Under the pieces are notes generated by a model. It made no database searches and was not told the origin of the DNA. It saw only the letters and a list, made by a program, of their open reading frames with translations. This document shows, in pieces, positions 1 through 6,837 of a stretch of 10,469 bases of DNA. The DNA comes from Oscillospiraceae bacterium. Lineage in GTDB: Bacteria; Bacillota_A; Clostridia; Oscillospirales; JAAYXM01. Location of the stretch: contig JAFQVE010000002.1 in the NCBI GenBank assembly GCA_017408185.1, positions 1 to 10,469 of the forward strand, read 5' to 3'. Positions within the stretch are counted from its first letter, which is position 1; each line of letters begins with the position of its first letter. The position numbers were made by a program, and so were the translations under genes.

Positions 1-3000
1 AATACGTATACGAGGTTGTTTCCGACGTATTGTCTATATTGTTGGTCGTTACAATGCTTGCAACAGAACCGTCGCGGTTGTAGGTATAGCTCTGCGTTAC
101 CGCACTCTTTGCTTCCGTCGCGATATTTCCGTTGTTGTCGTAGGTGTATGACACAACCGGAACATTTGCATTGTTCACTGCCATAAGCTGTCCGAGAGTA
201 TTGTAGGTATAGGTCAATGAAACATCATCATATTCAAGGCTTTCGCGCTTTCCTTCGATGTCGTAGGTGTAGTACTTCGTAAAGCCTGTATTCTGTTCCG
301 TTGTTGCATTGCCGCGGTCATCATGCCATCTGCGGACTACTCCGACACCCGTTGCATCAAGCCCGATAAGCAGCTTGCCCGTGAGAGTATATTCAAACGT
401 TCTCGCTCCGCTTTCACTTGACGGATTTATTGCATATACCTTCTGCATTGCATCCGGCTCATACATAATCCTTGCTCCCGTGGGGTCCGTGTGCTTGGTA
501 CGGTTGCCGTTCATATCATACTCATACGTGTCGGTCTTGCCCGCCAAGGTTTCCGTAAGGCAATTGCCGAAGCGGTCGTATGTGTATGTTGTTGTTTTTC
601 CGTCGGTTGTGCTTGTAAGGCATCTGCCGAGGTTATCGTAGGTGTAGGTCGTTGTAACGCCGCCCTGCGCTGCCGTAAGCACGTTTCCGCGCCAGTCGTA
701 GGTATACGTTACGGTATGATACTGCTCCGTATTGTTTACGACATCATAAAGGCTTCTCTGTTCCGTAACGCGTCCAAGCTTGTCGTATTTAAACTCCGTT
801 ACCTTATCAGTTGCAGCCGTCTGCGGAACTGTTTCGCGGACAACATTGCCAAGAGCATCGTAGGTGTATGAGGTATAATACGGCTCTTCAAGTGCGGTTG
901 CGTTTTTGTCGTAGAATTTAACGGGTCTGCCGAGCCAGTCGTATTCATACAACGTATACTTATTATCTGCGTCATATTCCTTTGTTACCCTGCCGGCATA
1001 GTCGTATTCCCATTTGGACGTAAAGGTGTTTGTCCAGTCCTTCTGATCGGCAAGTGCCGAAAGCTCTTCCGTTTTGTTGCCGAGATAGTCATACTTATAC
1101 GTTGTGAAATATTCGTTTGTGCCGGTGACATAACCTATTTTGTCAACATCGCCGAATTTATTGACGTATTCGACTGTCTCTACATCAGGCGCATATGTTG
1201 TATCACCAACGGTTGTTATTGTGGTTATGTTCCACTCCTTCGTTTCACCGAAGTTGTAGTCTCCAAGCTCCTTTGCTACCGTTGTTCCGTCGTAGTTTTT
1301 GGTTTCCTTGACAAGAATGCGATTTAATCCGTCATAGGTGTAGAATATTTCCTGACCTGAGGTCATAAGCTGAACATTGCGTTCTTCAACCGGTCTGTAC
1401 CAACGGTCGTAGGTATAGCTTTTGAGCTCTTCGCCGGAAGCAACATCTATAATACTTAGCAGATTATTTGCTGAGTCATAGGTGTATTTCGTCTGCGTTC
1501 CCATCTCATCTGTATGGGTTGTCGTGTTGGCTGTGGAATTAAGTACATATGAGAAGGTTTGCGTTTTGTTGTCCGGATTCTTAATCTGCGTAATGCGGTT
1601 AAACGTGTCGTATGTGTATGTTGTTGTATTACCGAGGGGGTCGGTTGTTTTTATCTGCCTTCCACGGTCATCATACTCATACGTATATTGTACATTACCT
1701 ATAGCCTCGCCGTCAATATCATTTCCGCCGCTCTGCCACATTTTTGTGAGATATGCGCCGTTGAAGCTTGAACCTGTCGGGCGTGTTTTCCCAACCGTAT
1801 CGGTATACTCGTAATTGACATCTGTATATTCCGTTTCGGTTATGTATTTGCGCTCCTTGGTTATGTTACCATAAGTATCATAAGTATACCCGGTGCGTTC
1901 TTTAACGACATTGTTTTCCTTAACCTCTTTCTGAGTTACGGTCTTTCCGTCTGAGGACAGGGTATAAGTTTCCGTTATCGTTTTATCCGCATTTTGCTTA
2001 TACGTTGCAGAAGTAAGCAGATTGTACGCCGGAGAATAGGTGTATGTCGTAAGGTATTCATCGTTCTGCTCATCATCGGAATAAACGCTCCAATGCTTTA
2101 ACACATTTCCCTTGCTATCGTTTTCAAATAGCTCAATACTCTTCACCTTTGTTCCGTGGTATACCTGCTTTCTAATGGGCATCTGATATTCATCAAATGT
2201 GTATGTTTCTCTGCGCAGATTATAATACCCGTCATCATCCTCAAAGGCTTGTTGAATATAAAGGCCTCTTGCCTGATGGTTGCTGTTAAATATGGTATAG
2301 TCGCGGATTAGATTTTCAGTTTTTCCAACCATATAACTATATGTATCAGGAAGATTATTCGGGTCGGAATACAAGTCTTGCTGTGATGCAATCGCCGTCT
2401 TACGTCTTGAATATCCGGAATAGTCCCAAGTGTAATCATAGACTGCATATTTGAGCACTTGATCAATATCATAAACATCCTCGTTTGTGTAGCTCTCATA
2501 GCGTTCGGTTACACGCATAACCTGCTTCACTCCGCCGACGCCGTTATTGACATCTACGGTCTCGTAGCTGAAACGGCTTGTAAGCCCGGTGTTGTATGTT
2601 ATCGCAGCCAGATTTGCAACATAATTCCTTCCGTCGGAAGTGGTTATGATGTTTCCTATAATATATGGCTCGTCTGTACAATACATAACATCTGTTCGAT
2701 ACGTAAATGTTGTATTTCCGGGACGATTTGTTATGTATTGCAAAAGATAGGGTTCATCAAAGTCTTCCGCTTCAAGGCTAAATTGTATCAAAGAGTAATC
2801 CGGAAGCATTATGTTTACAAGTCTGTCCGCAAAGTTCTGATTCTGTTGATATCCTATTTCCACCTTGCGCCCGAGAGAATCGGTTATTCTTCCGAGTGCT
2901 CCCGGAACGCCATCATTATGGTTAAGAACTCCGTTATATTCCATATAATAATCGTAGGTAATCTTATTGCCGAAGCGGTCACCGGTTTCGCGGATTTGTC

Positions 3001-4078
3001 CGTTTTCGTCAAAAGTCTCGTATCTGCCGTCAGCGAAGACCACCTTGTACCGTAACGGAATACTGTCCGCATATCCGCTGATGCGCTCAACATGGATATC
3101 GTCACGCGGATAGTCTTCAAGTATCATATTTGTGCTGTCGGGATCATCTATTATTTTGTATGCTCCGCCGTCCTTCATATGATAGCGGTACACATGGCGA
3201 TTTCTCGCTGAAACACTAAGGTCATATTCATATGTGTACGAGACAAATGGTAGATTAAACGACCATCCTATCCCAAGCGGGGTATCTATTGCAGTTGCAT
3301 TTACGCCTGCGTTGTTGAACCAGTCGGTGCGAACGCCTCCGGCAGAGCCGAAATACATATTGGAATTCGGAGTGAAAACAAGGTCGAGATCTAAATCAAG
3401 CCCGTTTTTTCCTTTCAAATCCACAATATTTTCGCGATATCCCACACCGCCTGTAGCCTTGTTTATTTCTTCGTTTGCCGCCGGATAATCATTTACGGAC
3501 GGCGCAGAAATAAATTCATGCTTAAGAGAATGTATCGGGCTGTCTATTGCAAAAGAACTTGAAGATGTTGAATTTAATTCTGCAGTCTGAGATAAGTCGC
3601 TTTCTGCAGATATCGTTATTTCTTCTGACTTTACAACATCGCGCTCTTTTCCTTCAATCAGCTCAGTTGTATTAATATTCTTACTTGCAACTACTTTTTG
3701 AAGCTTTGTTACATCACAGAAATTCTTTGCGGCAAACTTTTCTAAATCAGTCTCAGTTCCCGTAACCGCTATAGGCTCCGGGTCATTTGGTACAATTGAC
3801 TTTATACTTACATCAATTGTTTTTGCAACATCATAAGTGTTACGCAGAGCGGTATGTGAATATCCCTCTTTCATAAGCTCTGTATACTCTGATTTATATT
3901 CTGCGTCAAGCTTGTCCTCGAACAACTTGTATATCTGCAGCTGGAAGCTTGCTTCTTCTTCGCTTCCGTATGCCGATACATATTCTTTATATTCGGCAGG
4001 TGTTATCTCAGCAGCGATTGACGCTCTTGCTATGCGCACGCTGTCGAGTATGTTATATCCGGCCTTTTCGCAAGCAAC
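1..4078 (-). CDS. Secreted RHS/YD-repeat protein, main body (C-terminus beyond the window; start broken by a frameshift)
   Basis: This frame is open from 4078 to the left edge, about 1359 codons, with no stop seen. Just after the frameshift comes a short helical, acidic segment containing FVACEKAGYNILDS. An entry region follows at roughly 3450-3230, with GKNGLDLDLDLVFTP and GIGWSFNLPF, typical of the start of clostridial RHS shells. At about 3050-2960 comes DGRYETF..NGQIRETGDRFGNKITYDYY. From about 1900 to 1, some 17 YD repeats are visible, such as YTYDTYGNI, YTYDNLGRCL, YTYDRFGNCL, YEYDMNGNRT and YTYDNNGNI. RHS proteins fold into large beta-barrel shells; many carry a variable C-terminal toxin, others are wall-associated adhesins (WapA-like). 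The C-terminus lies outside the window, so neither role can be assigned. The nearest in-frame ATG (3874) lacks a good ribosome binding site, so translation most likely depends on the upstream fragment starting at 4331. Confidence 0.9.
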
Positions 4079-4331
4079 AAAAAATGCTGTCTTCCAAGTG
4101 ATAATACTTGCAGACAGCGTCCTTTTCCTCATCGGTAAGCTCGCTGTACTGTCCGATTTTCGTAAGACGCGCCGTATTTATGCGGTCTTTTATCATTATC
4201 GGATAATCTGCGGTCGTAACATCTACTTCTTTTTCTTCATTTCCCGTTGCGTAGACTGTTCCTGTAAGGGGCAGGATGCTGAAAAGCATCACTAATGTCA
4301 GGACTATTGCTGTTAATCGTTTAAGTTTCAT
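4053..4331 (-). CDS. N-terminal signal-peptide fragment of the RHS protein (truncated by frameshift)
   Basis: The fragment has 92 residues from an ATG preceded by AAGGAGACATT, a strong ribosome binding site with good spacing. Residues 1-28 form a classic signal peptide: KLKR, then a hydrophobic core (LTAIVLTLVMLFSILPLTG), then a VYA cleavage site. The mature part is charged (EEKEVDVTTADYPIMIKDRINTARL, quoted in part). The frame ends in an out-of-place CCLRKGRI tail and a TAA at 4053. Skipping one T in the T6 run at 4079-4084 instead continues as DSIFVACEKAGYNILDS, which joins the RHS body smoothly. I therefore read this as the true start of one secreted protein of more than 1440 residues, not as an independent small gene. 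The break may be a real mutation, a phase-variable tract or a sequencing error. Confidence 0.8.
   Translation of the reverse strand: MKLKRLTAIVLTLVMLFSILPLTGTVYATGNEEKEVDVTTADYPIMIKDRINTARLTKIGQYSELTDEEKDAVCKYYHLEDSIFCCLRKGRI
4079..4084 (-). other. Frameshift site: T6 homopolymer in the RHS gene
   Basis: On the coding strand the sequence reads GCATTTTTTGTTGC. Six T's put the signal-peptide frame into a stop 24 nt later; five T's would fuse signal peptide and RHS body in one frame. Both flanks read as good protein only when one base is removed here, which fixes the position closely. Confidence 0.75.
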
Positions 4332-4477
4332 AATGTCTCCTTTTTATCACTTGTACAGATGATACTCTGTCCCTCGGCGAACTTCCTTCCTATTAAGTTT
4401 TTATGCGTACACTGTATTACGCCTTTTTCTTTGGACTCACCTCCATACTCTCACGCAAACATCGTCAAACTTTTATC
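4332..4477 (-). other. Long 5' leader of the RHS gene, no known element recognised
   Basis: About 145 nt separate the predicted transcription start from the ATG. The leader ends in the ribosome binding site AAGGAGA (near 4337-4343). A small stem, ACAGA/TCTGT, lies at about 4356-4371, 13 nt or more upstream of that site. I do not recognise a known riboswitch. A 9-codon reading frame (MEVSPKKKA, ATG near 4448) is present but has no convincing ribosome binding site. Confidence 0.4.
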
Positions 4478-4483
4478 AATATC

Positions 4484-4512
4484 ATTGTAACATAACTGTA
4501 ATATTACGTCAA
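4484..4512 (-). promoter_or_regulatory. Sigma-A type promoter of the RHS gene
   Basis: Read on the minus strand: -35 TTGACG (4512-4507), a 17-nt spacer, and -10 TACAAT (4489-4484). This is close to the TTGACA-N17-TATAAT consensus. The start of transcription would fall near 4477, leaving a leader of about 145 nt before the ATG at 4331. Confidence 0.7.
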
Positions 4513-4588
4513 GGGGTATTTAGAAAAAATTCAGAAAAATCCAGAAATTTACCGACGAGTTTGACAGCCTGGAACAGGAAATAAAGTG

Positions 4589-4631
4589 AAGCTCCCGCGG
4601 TGTGGAAATGAAACCCACACCGCGGGAGCTT
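4589..4631. repeat. Perfect 17-bp hairpin, repeat-like
   Basis: The left arm AAGCTCCCGCGGTGTGG (4589-4605) and right arm CCACACCGCGGGAGCTT (4615-4631) are perfect complements around the 9-nt loop AAATGAAAC. No proper T-tract follows on either strand, so it is not a standard terminator of either neighbour, and it sits upstream of two divergent genes. It closely resembles the hairpin at 8803-8834, which suggests a dispersed hairpin family. Confidence 0.8.
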
Positions 4632-4639
4632 GGTATTTG

Positions 4640-4729
4640 CCGCTCTGTAATCGTTGAGATCCCGCGCATACGCGCGCTCTCACTGCGTTCGAGTTCGACT
4701 TCGGGCATTCGCCCTCCGCTCAGGATGAC
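4640..4729 (-). repeat. Dispersed intergenic repeat-like element (GTCATCCTGAGCG type)
   Basis: On the minus strand the segment opens with GTCATCCTGAGCGGAGGGCG and contains GAAGTCGAACTCGAACGCAG, then GCGCGTATGCGCG, and ends with GGGATCTCAACGATTACAGA. From memory, GTCATCCTGAGCG...GAAGTCGAA...GGATCT is a widespread intergenic repeat pattern in bacterial genomes, often next to hairpins. Its higher GC content contrasts with the AT-rich DNA on both sides. It could be translated in places but nothing supports a gene. Copy number in this genome cannot be judged from the window. Confidence 0.5.
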
Positions 4730-4743
4730 TTTACCGAAGCGAA

Positions 4744-4771
4744 AGCTATAAAAAAACAGCTATAAAAAAAC
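4744..4771. repeat. Perfect tandem duplication of a 14-bp A-tract unit
   Basis: AGCTATAAAAAAAC occurs twice back to back (4744-4757 and 4758-4771), 13 bp before the -35 box of the lacI-type gene. Such A-tracts could act as an UP element or bend DNA; that role is inferred. Confidence 0.8.
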
Positions 4772-4783
4772 CGTGTTTTTTGC

Positions 4784-4812
4784 TTGACATATGACATGAG
4801 GTATGGTATATT
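4784..4812 (+). promoter_or_regulatory. Sigma-A type promoter of the LacI-family regulator
   Basis: TTGACA (4784-4789), a 17-nt spacer and TATATT (4807-4812) give a near-consensus promoter. Transcription should start near 4819, at the edge of the palindromic operator at 4821-4836, so binding there would block this promoter. Confidence 0.85.
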
Positions 4813-4820
4813 TATCACGA

Positions 4821-4836
4821 AGGGAAACGTTTCCCT
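4821..4836. promoter_or_regulatory. LacI-family operator (autoregulatory)
   Basis: AGGGAAACGTTTCCCT is a perfect 16-bp palindrome with a central CG, the usual form of LacI/GalR operators, in which the hinge helices insert at the central CpG. It lies directly after the -10 box of the regulator's own promoter. The core GAAACGTTTC recurs at 5945-5954. Its AAACGTTT centre also resembles a CcpA cre site, but the outer bases (GGG/CCC instead of TGT/ACA) fit cre poorly, so the local regulator is the likelier owner. Confidence 0.75.
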
Positions 4837-4873
4837 TAAAATGCTTTAGTTTTTGAAAAGGACGGTGAATGAT

Positions 4874-5917
4874 ATGCAGGAAAAGCGTGCATCAGTAAAA
4901 GACATAGCCGCAAGGCTTCATATATCACTCTCCACAGTTCACAAGGCGCTTACCGGAAAACCGGGCGTAAGCGAAGCGCGGCGCGAGCAGGTGCTTGAGG
5001 TTGCAAGAGAGCTTGGGTATGTTGTGAATACCGCAGCGCAGTCTCTTGCGCGGAAGGACATGACACTCGGAATAATTCTGCCGTCGCAATGGCAGGAATA
5101 TTTTGCTGAGCTTAAAGACGGAATGGAAGATGAAATCTCTTCCCTCTCAGAAATGCGGCTTCGCGGTGAGTTCTATTATATCAACGATAAATCAACAGTG
5201 GATGAAGTCCGCGATTGGATAAAGCGTAGCGGAGCTGACCTTCTACTCATCTGCTCATCAAGCGCAAAACTCAAAAATACATTACTCCGCGCTACCGAGT
5301 CGTTGCCTGTTCCTGTTTTCCGTGCAGGCGGCGGAATTGATAACCCAAACAGCGTTTGTGATGTTACCATTGATGCTCCGCTATCAGGACAGCTTGCCGC
5401 TGATTTTCTGTACTGCGTAAAGGGCGCAGACATGAAAGCAGCTGTTTTTACAGGTTCTCTCGACACAGACATTCACAGTGCAAAAACAGATGCTTTTATC
5501 CGTCGGACAACCGAGCTTGGCGGGTGCGTTGTTTCGGTGTGCGAAACGGATGATAATGAGGCTCTTGCCCACCGGAAGGTCTGTGAGTTGTTCCGTCAAG
5601 CTCCCGACACCAACTGCATCTATATAAACACCTCGACCTCAAAATCCGTTTGTAGATATATAGATGAAAATAAACTTTGCGGCGAGGTTACGGTTGTCGG
5701 CACAGATGTGTATGACGAGCTTTGCGAAAACATGAAGCGCGGCATTATGCAGGCAACAATTTATCAGAATCAGCGGAATGTCGGACGCTGCGCTGTGCGA
5801 TGTGCATATGAATATCTGTACTCAAAAAACAGCTACGGAAGCTGTGATAAGGAGCAGGAAAGAAATATTCTTATTTCTCCCACTCTTCTTCTCAGAGCGA
5901 ATATAGAACAGCGCTAA
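4874..5917 (+). CDS. LacI-family transcriptional regulator
   Basis: This is a 347-residue repressor-type regulator. Residues 8-27 form the LacI helix-turn-helix (VKDIAARLHISLSTVHKALT); GKPGVSE follows, then the third helix (VLEVARELGY) and the hinge with the usual leucine (AAQSLARK, about 54-61). His23 occupies a recognition-helix position that is often Ser. The rest is a periplasmic-binding-protein-like effector domain with LGIILPS near its start, DVTIDAPLSGQLAADFL, an HSAKTDAF segment, and VVGTDVYDE near the C-terminus; such domains bind sugars or similar small metabolites. I chose the ATG at 4874 because AAGGACGGTGA lies just upstream; an in-frame TTG at 4853 has no ribosome binding site. 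The gene precedes the SDR-E1 operon on the same strand and has an operator at its own promoter and another before the operon, so it most likely represses itself and controls the operon. Confidence 0.92.
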   Translation: MQEKRASVKDIAARLHISLSTVHKALTGKPGVSEARREQVLEVARELGYVVNTAAQSLARKDMTLGIILPSQWQEYFAELKDGMEDEISSLSEMRLRGEFYYINDKSTVDEVRDWIKRSGADLLLICSSSAKLKNTLLRATESLPVPVFRAGGGIDNPNSVCDVTIDAPLSGQLAADFLYCVKGADMKAAVFTGSLDTDIHSAKTDAFIRRTTELGGCVVSVCETDDNEALAHRKVCELFRQAPDTNCIYINTSTSKSVCRYIDENKLCGEVTVVGTDVYDELCENMKRGIMQATIYQNQRNVGRCAVRCAYEYLYSKNSYGSCDKEQERNILISPTLLLRANIEQR

Positions 5918-5929
5918 GCTTTCTATATT

Positions 5930-5969
5930 TTTTCCGGCTTTAGAGAAACGTTTCCCCAAAGCCGGAAAA
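5930..5969. promoter_or_regulatory. Second LacI-type operator nested in a 40-bp palindrome, also a possible lacI terminator
   Basis: The outer arms TTTTCCGGCTTT (5930-5941) and AAAGCCGGAAAA (5958-5969) are perfect complements. Between them lies AGAGAAACGTTTCCCC, which shares the 10-bp core GAAACGTTTC with the operator at 4821-4836 and is centred on the same point as the outer arms. In RNA the whole element folds into one long hairpin with two mismatches, 12 bp after the lacI stop, so it may also end the lacI transcript; the following T-run is interrupted (ATGTGTTTTTAG). No clear promoter lies close by. Confidence 0.65.
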
Positions 5970-6003
5970 TGTGTTTTTAGAGAGCTGCAATAAAAGAATC
6001 TGT

Positions 6004-6024
6004 AAGAATTTCAATGAAATTCTT
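6004..6024. repeat. Perfect inverted repeat before the SDR gene
   Basis: AAGAATTTC-AAT-GAAATTCTT is a perfect 9-bp inverted repeat with a 3-nt centre, 27 bp upstream of the SDR start. It differs in sequence from the LacI-type operator. A TATAAT box at 6029-6034 follows, but it has no good -35 at 17 bp and would start the transcript inside the ribosome binding site. The site may bind a second regulator or form a weak mRNA stem. Confidence 0.5.
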
Positions 6025-6051
6025 TGATTATAATGAAAGGAATGACTGTAA

Positions 6052-6825
6052 ATGAAGTTAAAAGGCAAGGTTGCGGTAATAACAGGCGGAGCCTCCGGAA
6101 TCGGCGAAGCCGGCACACGCAGATTTTCTGCTGAAGGAGCGCAGGTTGTTATCCTCGACGTAAACGAAGCTGCAGGAAAAGCGCTTGAGGGTGAGCTTTG
6201 TGACGTATGGTTTATAAAAACCGACATTTCCGACGAAGCCTCCGTCAAAGCTGCATTTGAACAGATAGCACAGAAGCACGGTAAGGTGGATGTGCTTTAC
6301 AACAATGCATCTGTATTTTTAGGCGGACGCGACAATATTCTTGACGAGGTTGAGGGGGGCACATGGAAAAAGGTGCTCGCAATCAATCTTGACGGAACAT
6401 ACCACTGCACTAAATTTGCAATTCCGCTTATGAAGGAGCACGGAGGAGCAATAATCAACACTGCATCGAGTGCAGGTGTTGTAGGCATTCCCGGATGTGC
6501 AGCGTATACGGCAACAAAGGGTGCGACAGTTACGCTTACCCGCTCGCTTGCAGTTGACTACGGCAAATACAACATCCGCACAAATTGCATTGCACCTGCG
6601 GCGATTGAAACCGAGATGGTAAAAGAAAGCAACTTAAACGACCCGAACTTTGACAACGAGTTTTTCTTAAAACAAATAACTCCTCTTAAGCGTTGGGGCA
6701 AGCCTGAAGATGTTGCAGCACTTGCGGCATTTTTAGCTTCCGATGATGCGAGTTATTTAAACGGCGTTATAATCCCCTGCGACGGCGGGATAACAATAAA
6801 CGGCACAGTAAATAAAGAAATATAA
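6052..6825 (+). CDS. Short-chain dehydrogenase/reductase (classical SDR, NAD-type)
   Basis: The protein has 257 residues, the normal length of a classical SDR. The Rossmann motif TGGASGIG spans residues 11-18, and Asp36 after the second strand suggests NAD(H) over NADP(H). NNAS (84-87) replaces the usual NNAG. The catalytic tetrad is complete: Asn112, Ser139, Tyr152 and Lys156 (YTATK). The C-terminus carries the usual DGG sequence (CDGGITIN). Such enzymes interconvert alcohols and ketones, and relatives include acetoin/butanediol dehydrogenases, 3-oxoacyl reductases and sugar or polyol dehydrogenases; the substrate cannot be read from sequence. AAAGGA lies 10 nt before the ATG. The E1-alpha gene follows after 12 bp, so the two are co-translated from one message. 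The context suggests it prepares the ketone or 2-oxoacid used by the E1, or handles its product. Confidence 0.92.
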   Translation: MKLKGKVAVITGGASGIGEAGTRRFSAEGAQVVILDVNEAAGKALEGELCDVWFIKTDISDEASVKAAFEQIAQKHGKVDVLYNNASVFLGGRDNILDEVEGGTWKKVLAINLDGTYHCTKFAIPLMKEHGGAIINTASSAGVVGIPGCAAYTATKGATVTLTRSLAVDYGKYNIRTNCIAPAAIETEMVKESNLNDPNFDNEFFLKQITPLKRWGKPEDVAALAAFLASDDASYLNGVIIPCDGGITINGTVNKEI

Positions 6826-6837
6826 AGGAGAAGCGAC

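Noticed and set aside
309..871. Open frames on the plus strand at 309-641 and 491-871 with repeated YVYVV-like sequence
   Set aside because: They are antisense shadows of the YD repeats of the minus-strand RHS gene; the repeated pattern is the complement of codons for YTYD, and no ribosome binding sites precede them.
1..1900. CRISPR-like or tandem DNA repeat, because of the regular GTCGTAGGTGTA pattern
   Set aside because: The units vary in length and sequence and have no unique spacers; they are coding YD repeats of the RHS protein.
2459..3055. A 198-residue open frame on the plus strand
   Set aside because: It lies antisense to the continuous RHS reading frame, has low-complexity hydrophobic composition, no ribosome binding site and no recognisable family.
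3837..4295. A 152-residue open frame on the plus strand over the frameshift area
   Set aside because: It lies opposite the signal peptide and N-terminal region of the RHS gene, which has a strong ribosome binding site and signal peptide; nothing supports a real protein here.
4520..4708. Small minus-strand open frame over the intergenic repeat
   Set aside because: It is simply a translation of the hairpin and repeat element, without ribosome binding site or conserved features.
4821..4836. CcpA cre site
   Set aside because: The centre AAACGTTT fits, but the outer bases GGG/CCC do not match the cre consensus, and the adjacent gene encodes a LacI-family protein that explains the site better.
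6006..6034. Promoter with -10 TATAAT at 6029-6034 for the SDR operon
   Set aside because: The base positions for a -35 at 17 bp read GAATTT, far from consensus, and transcription would begin inside the ribosome binding site; I keep it only as a possibility tied to the inverted repeat.
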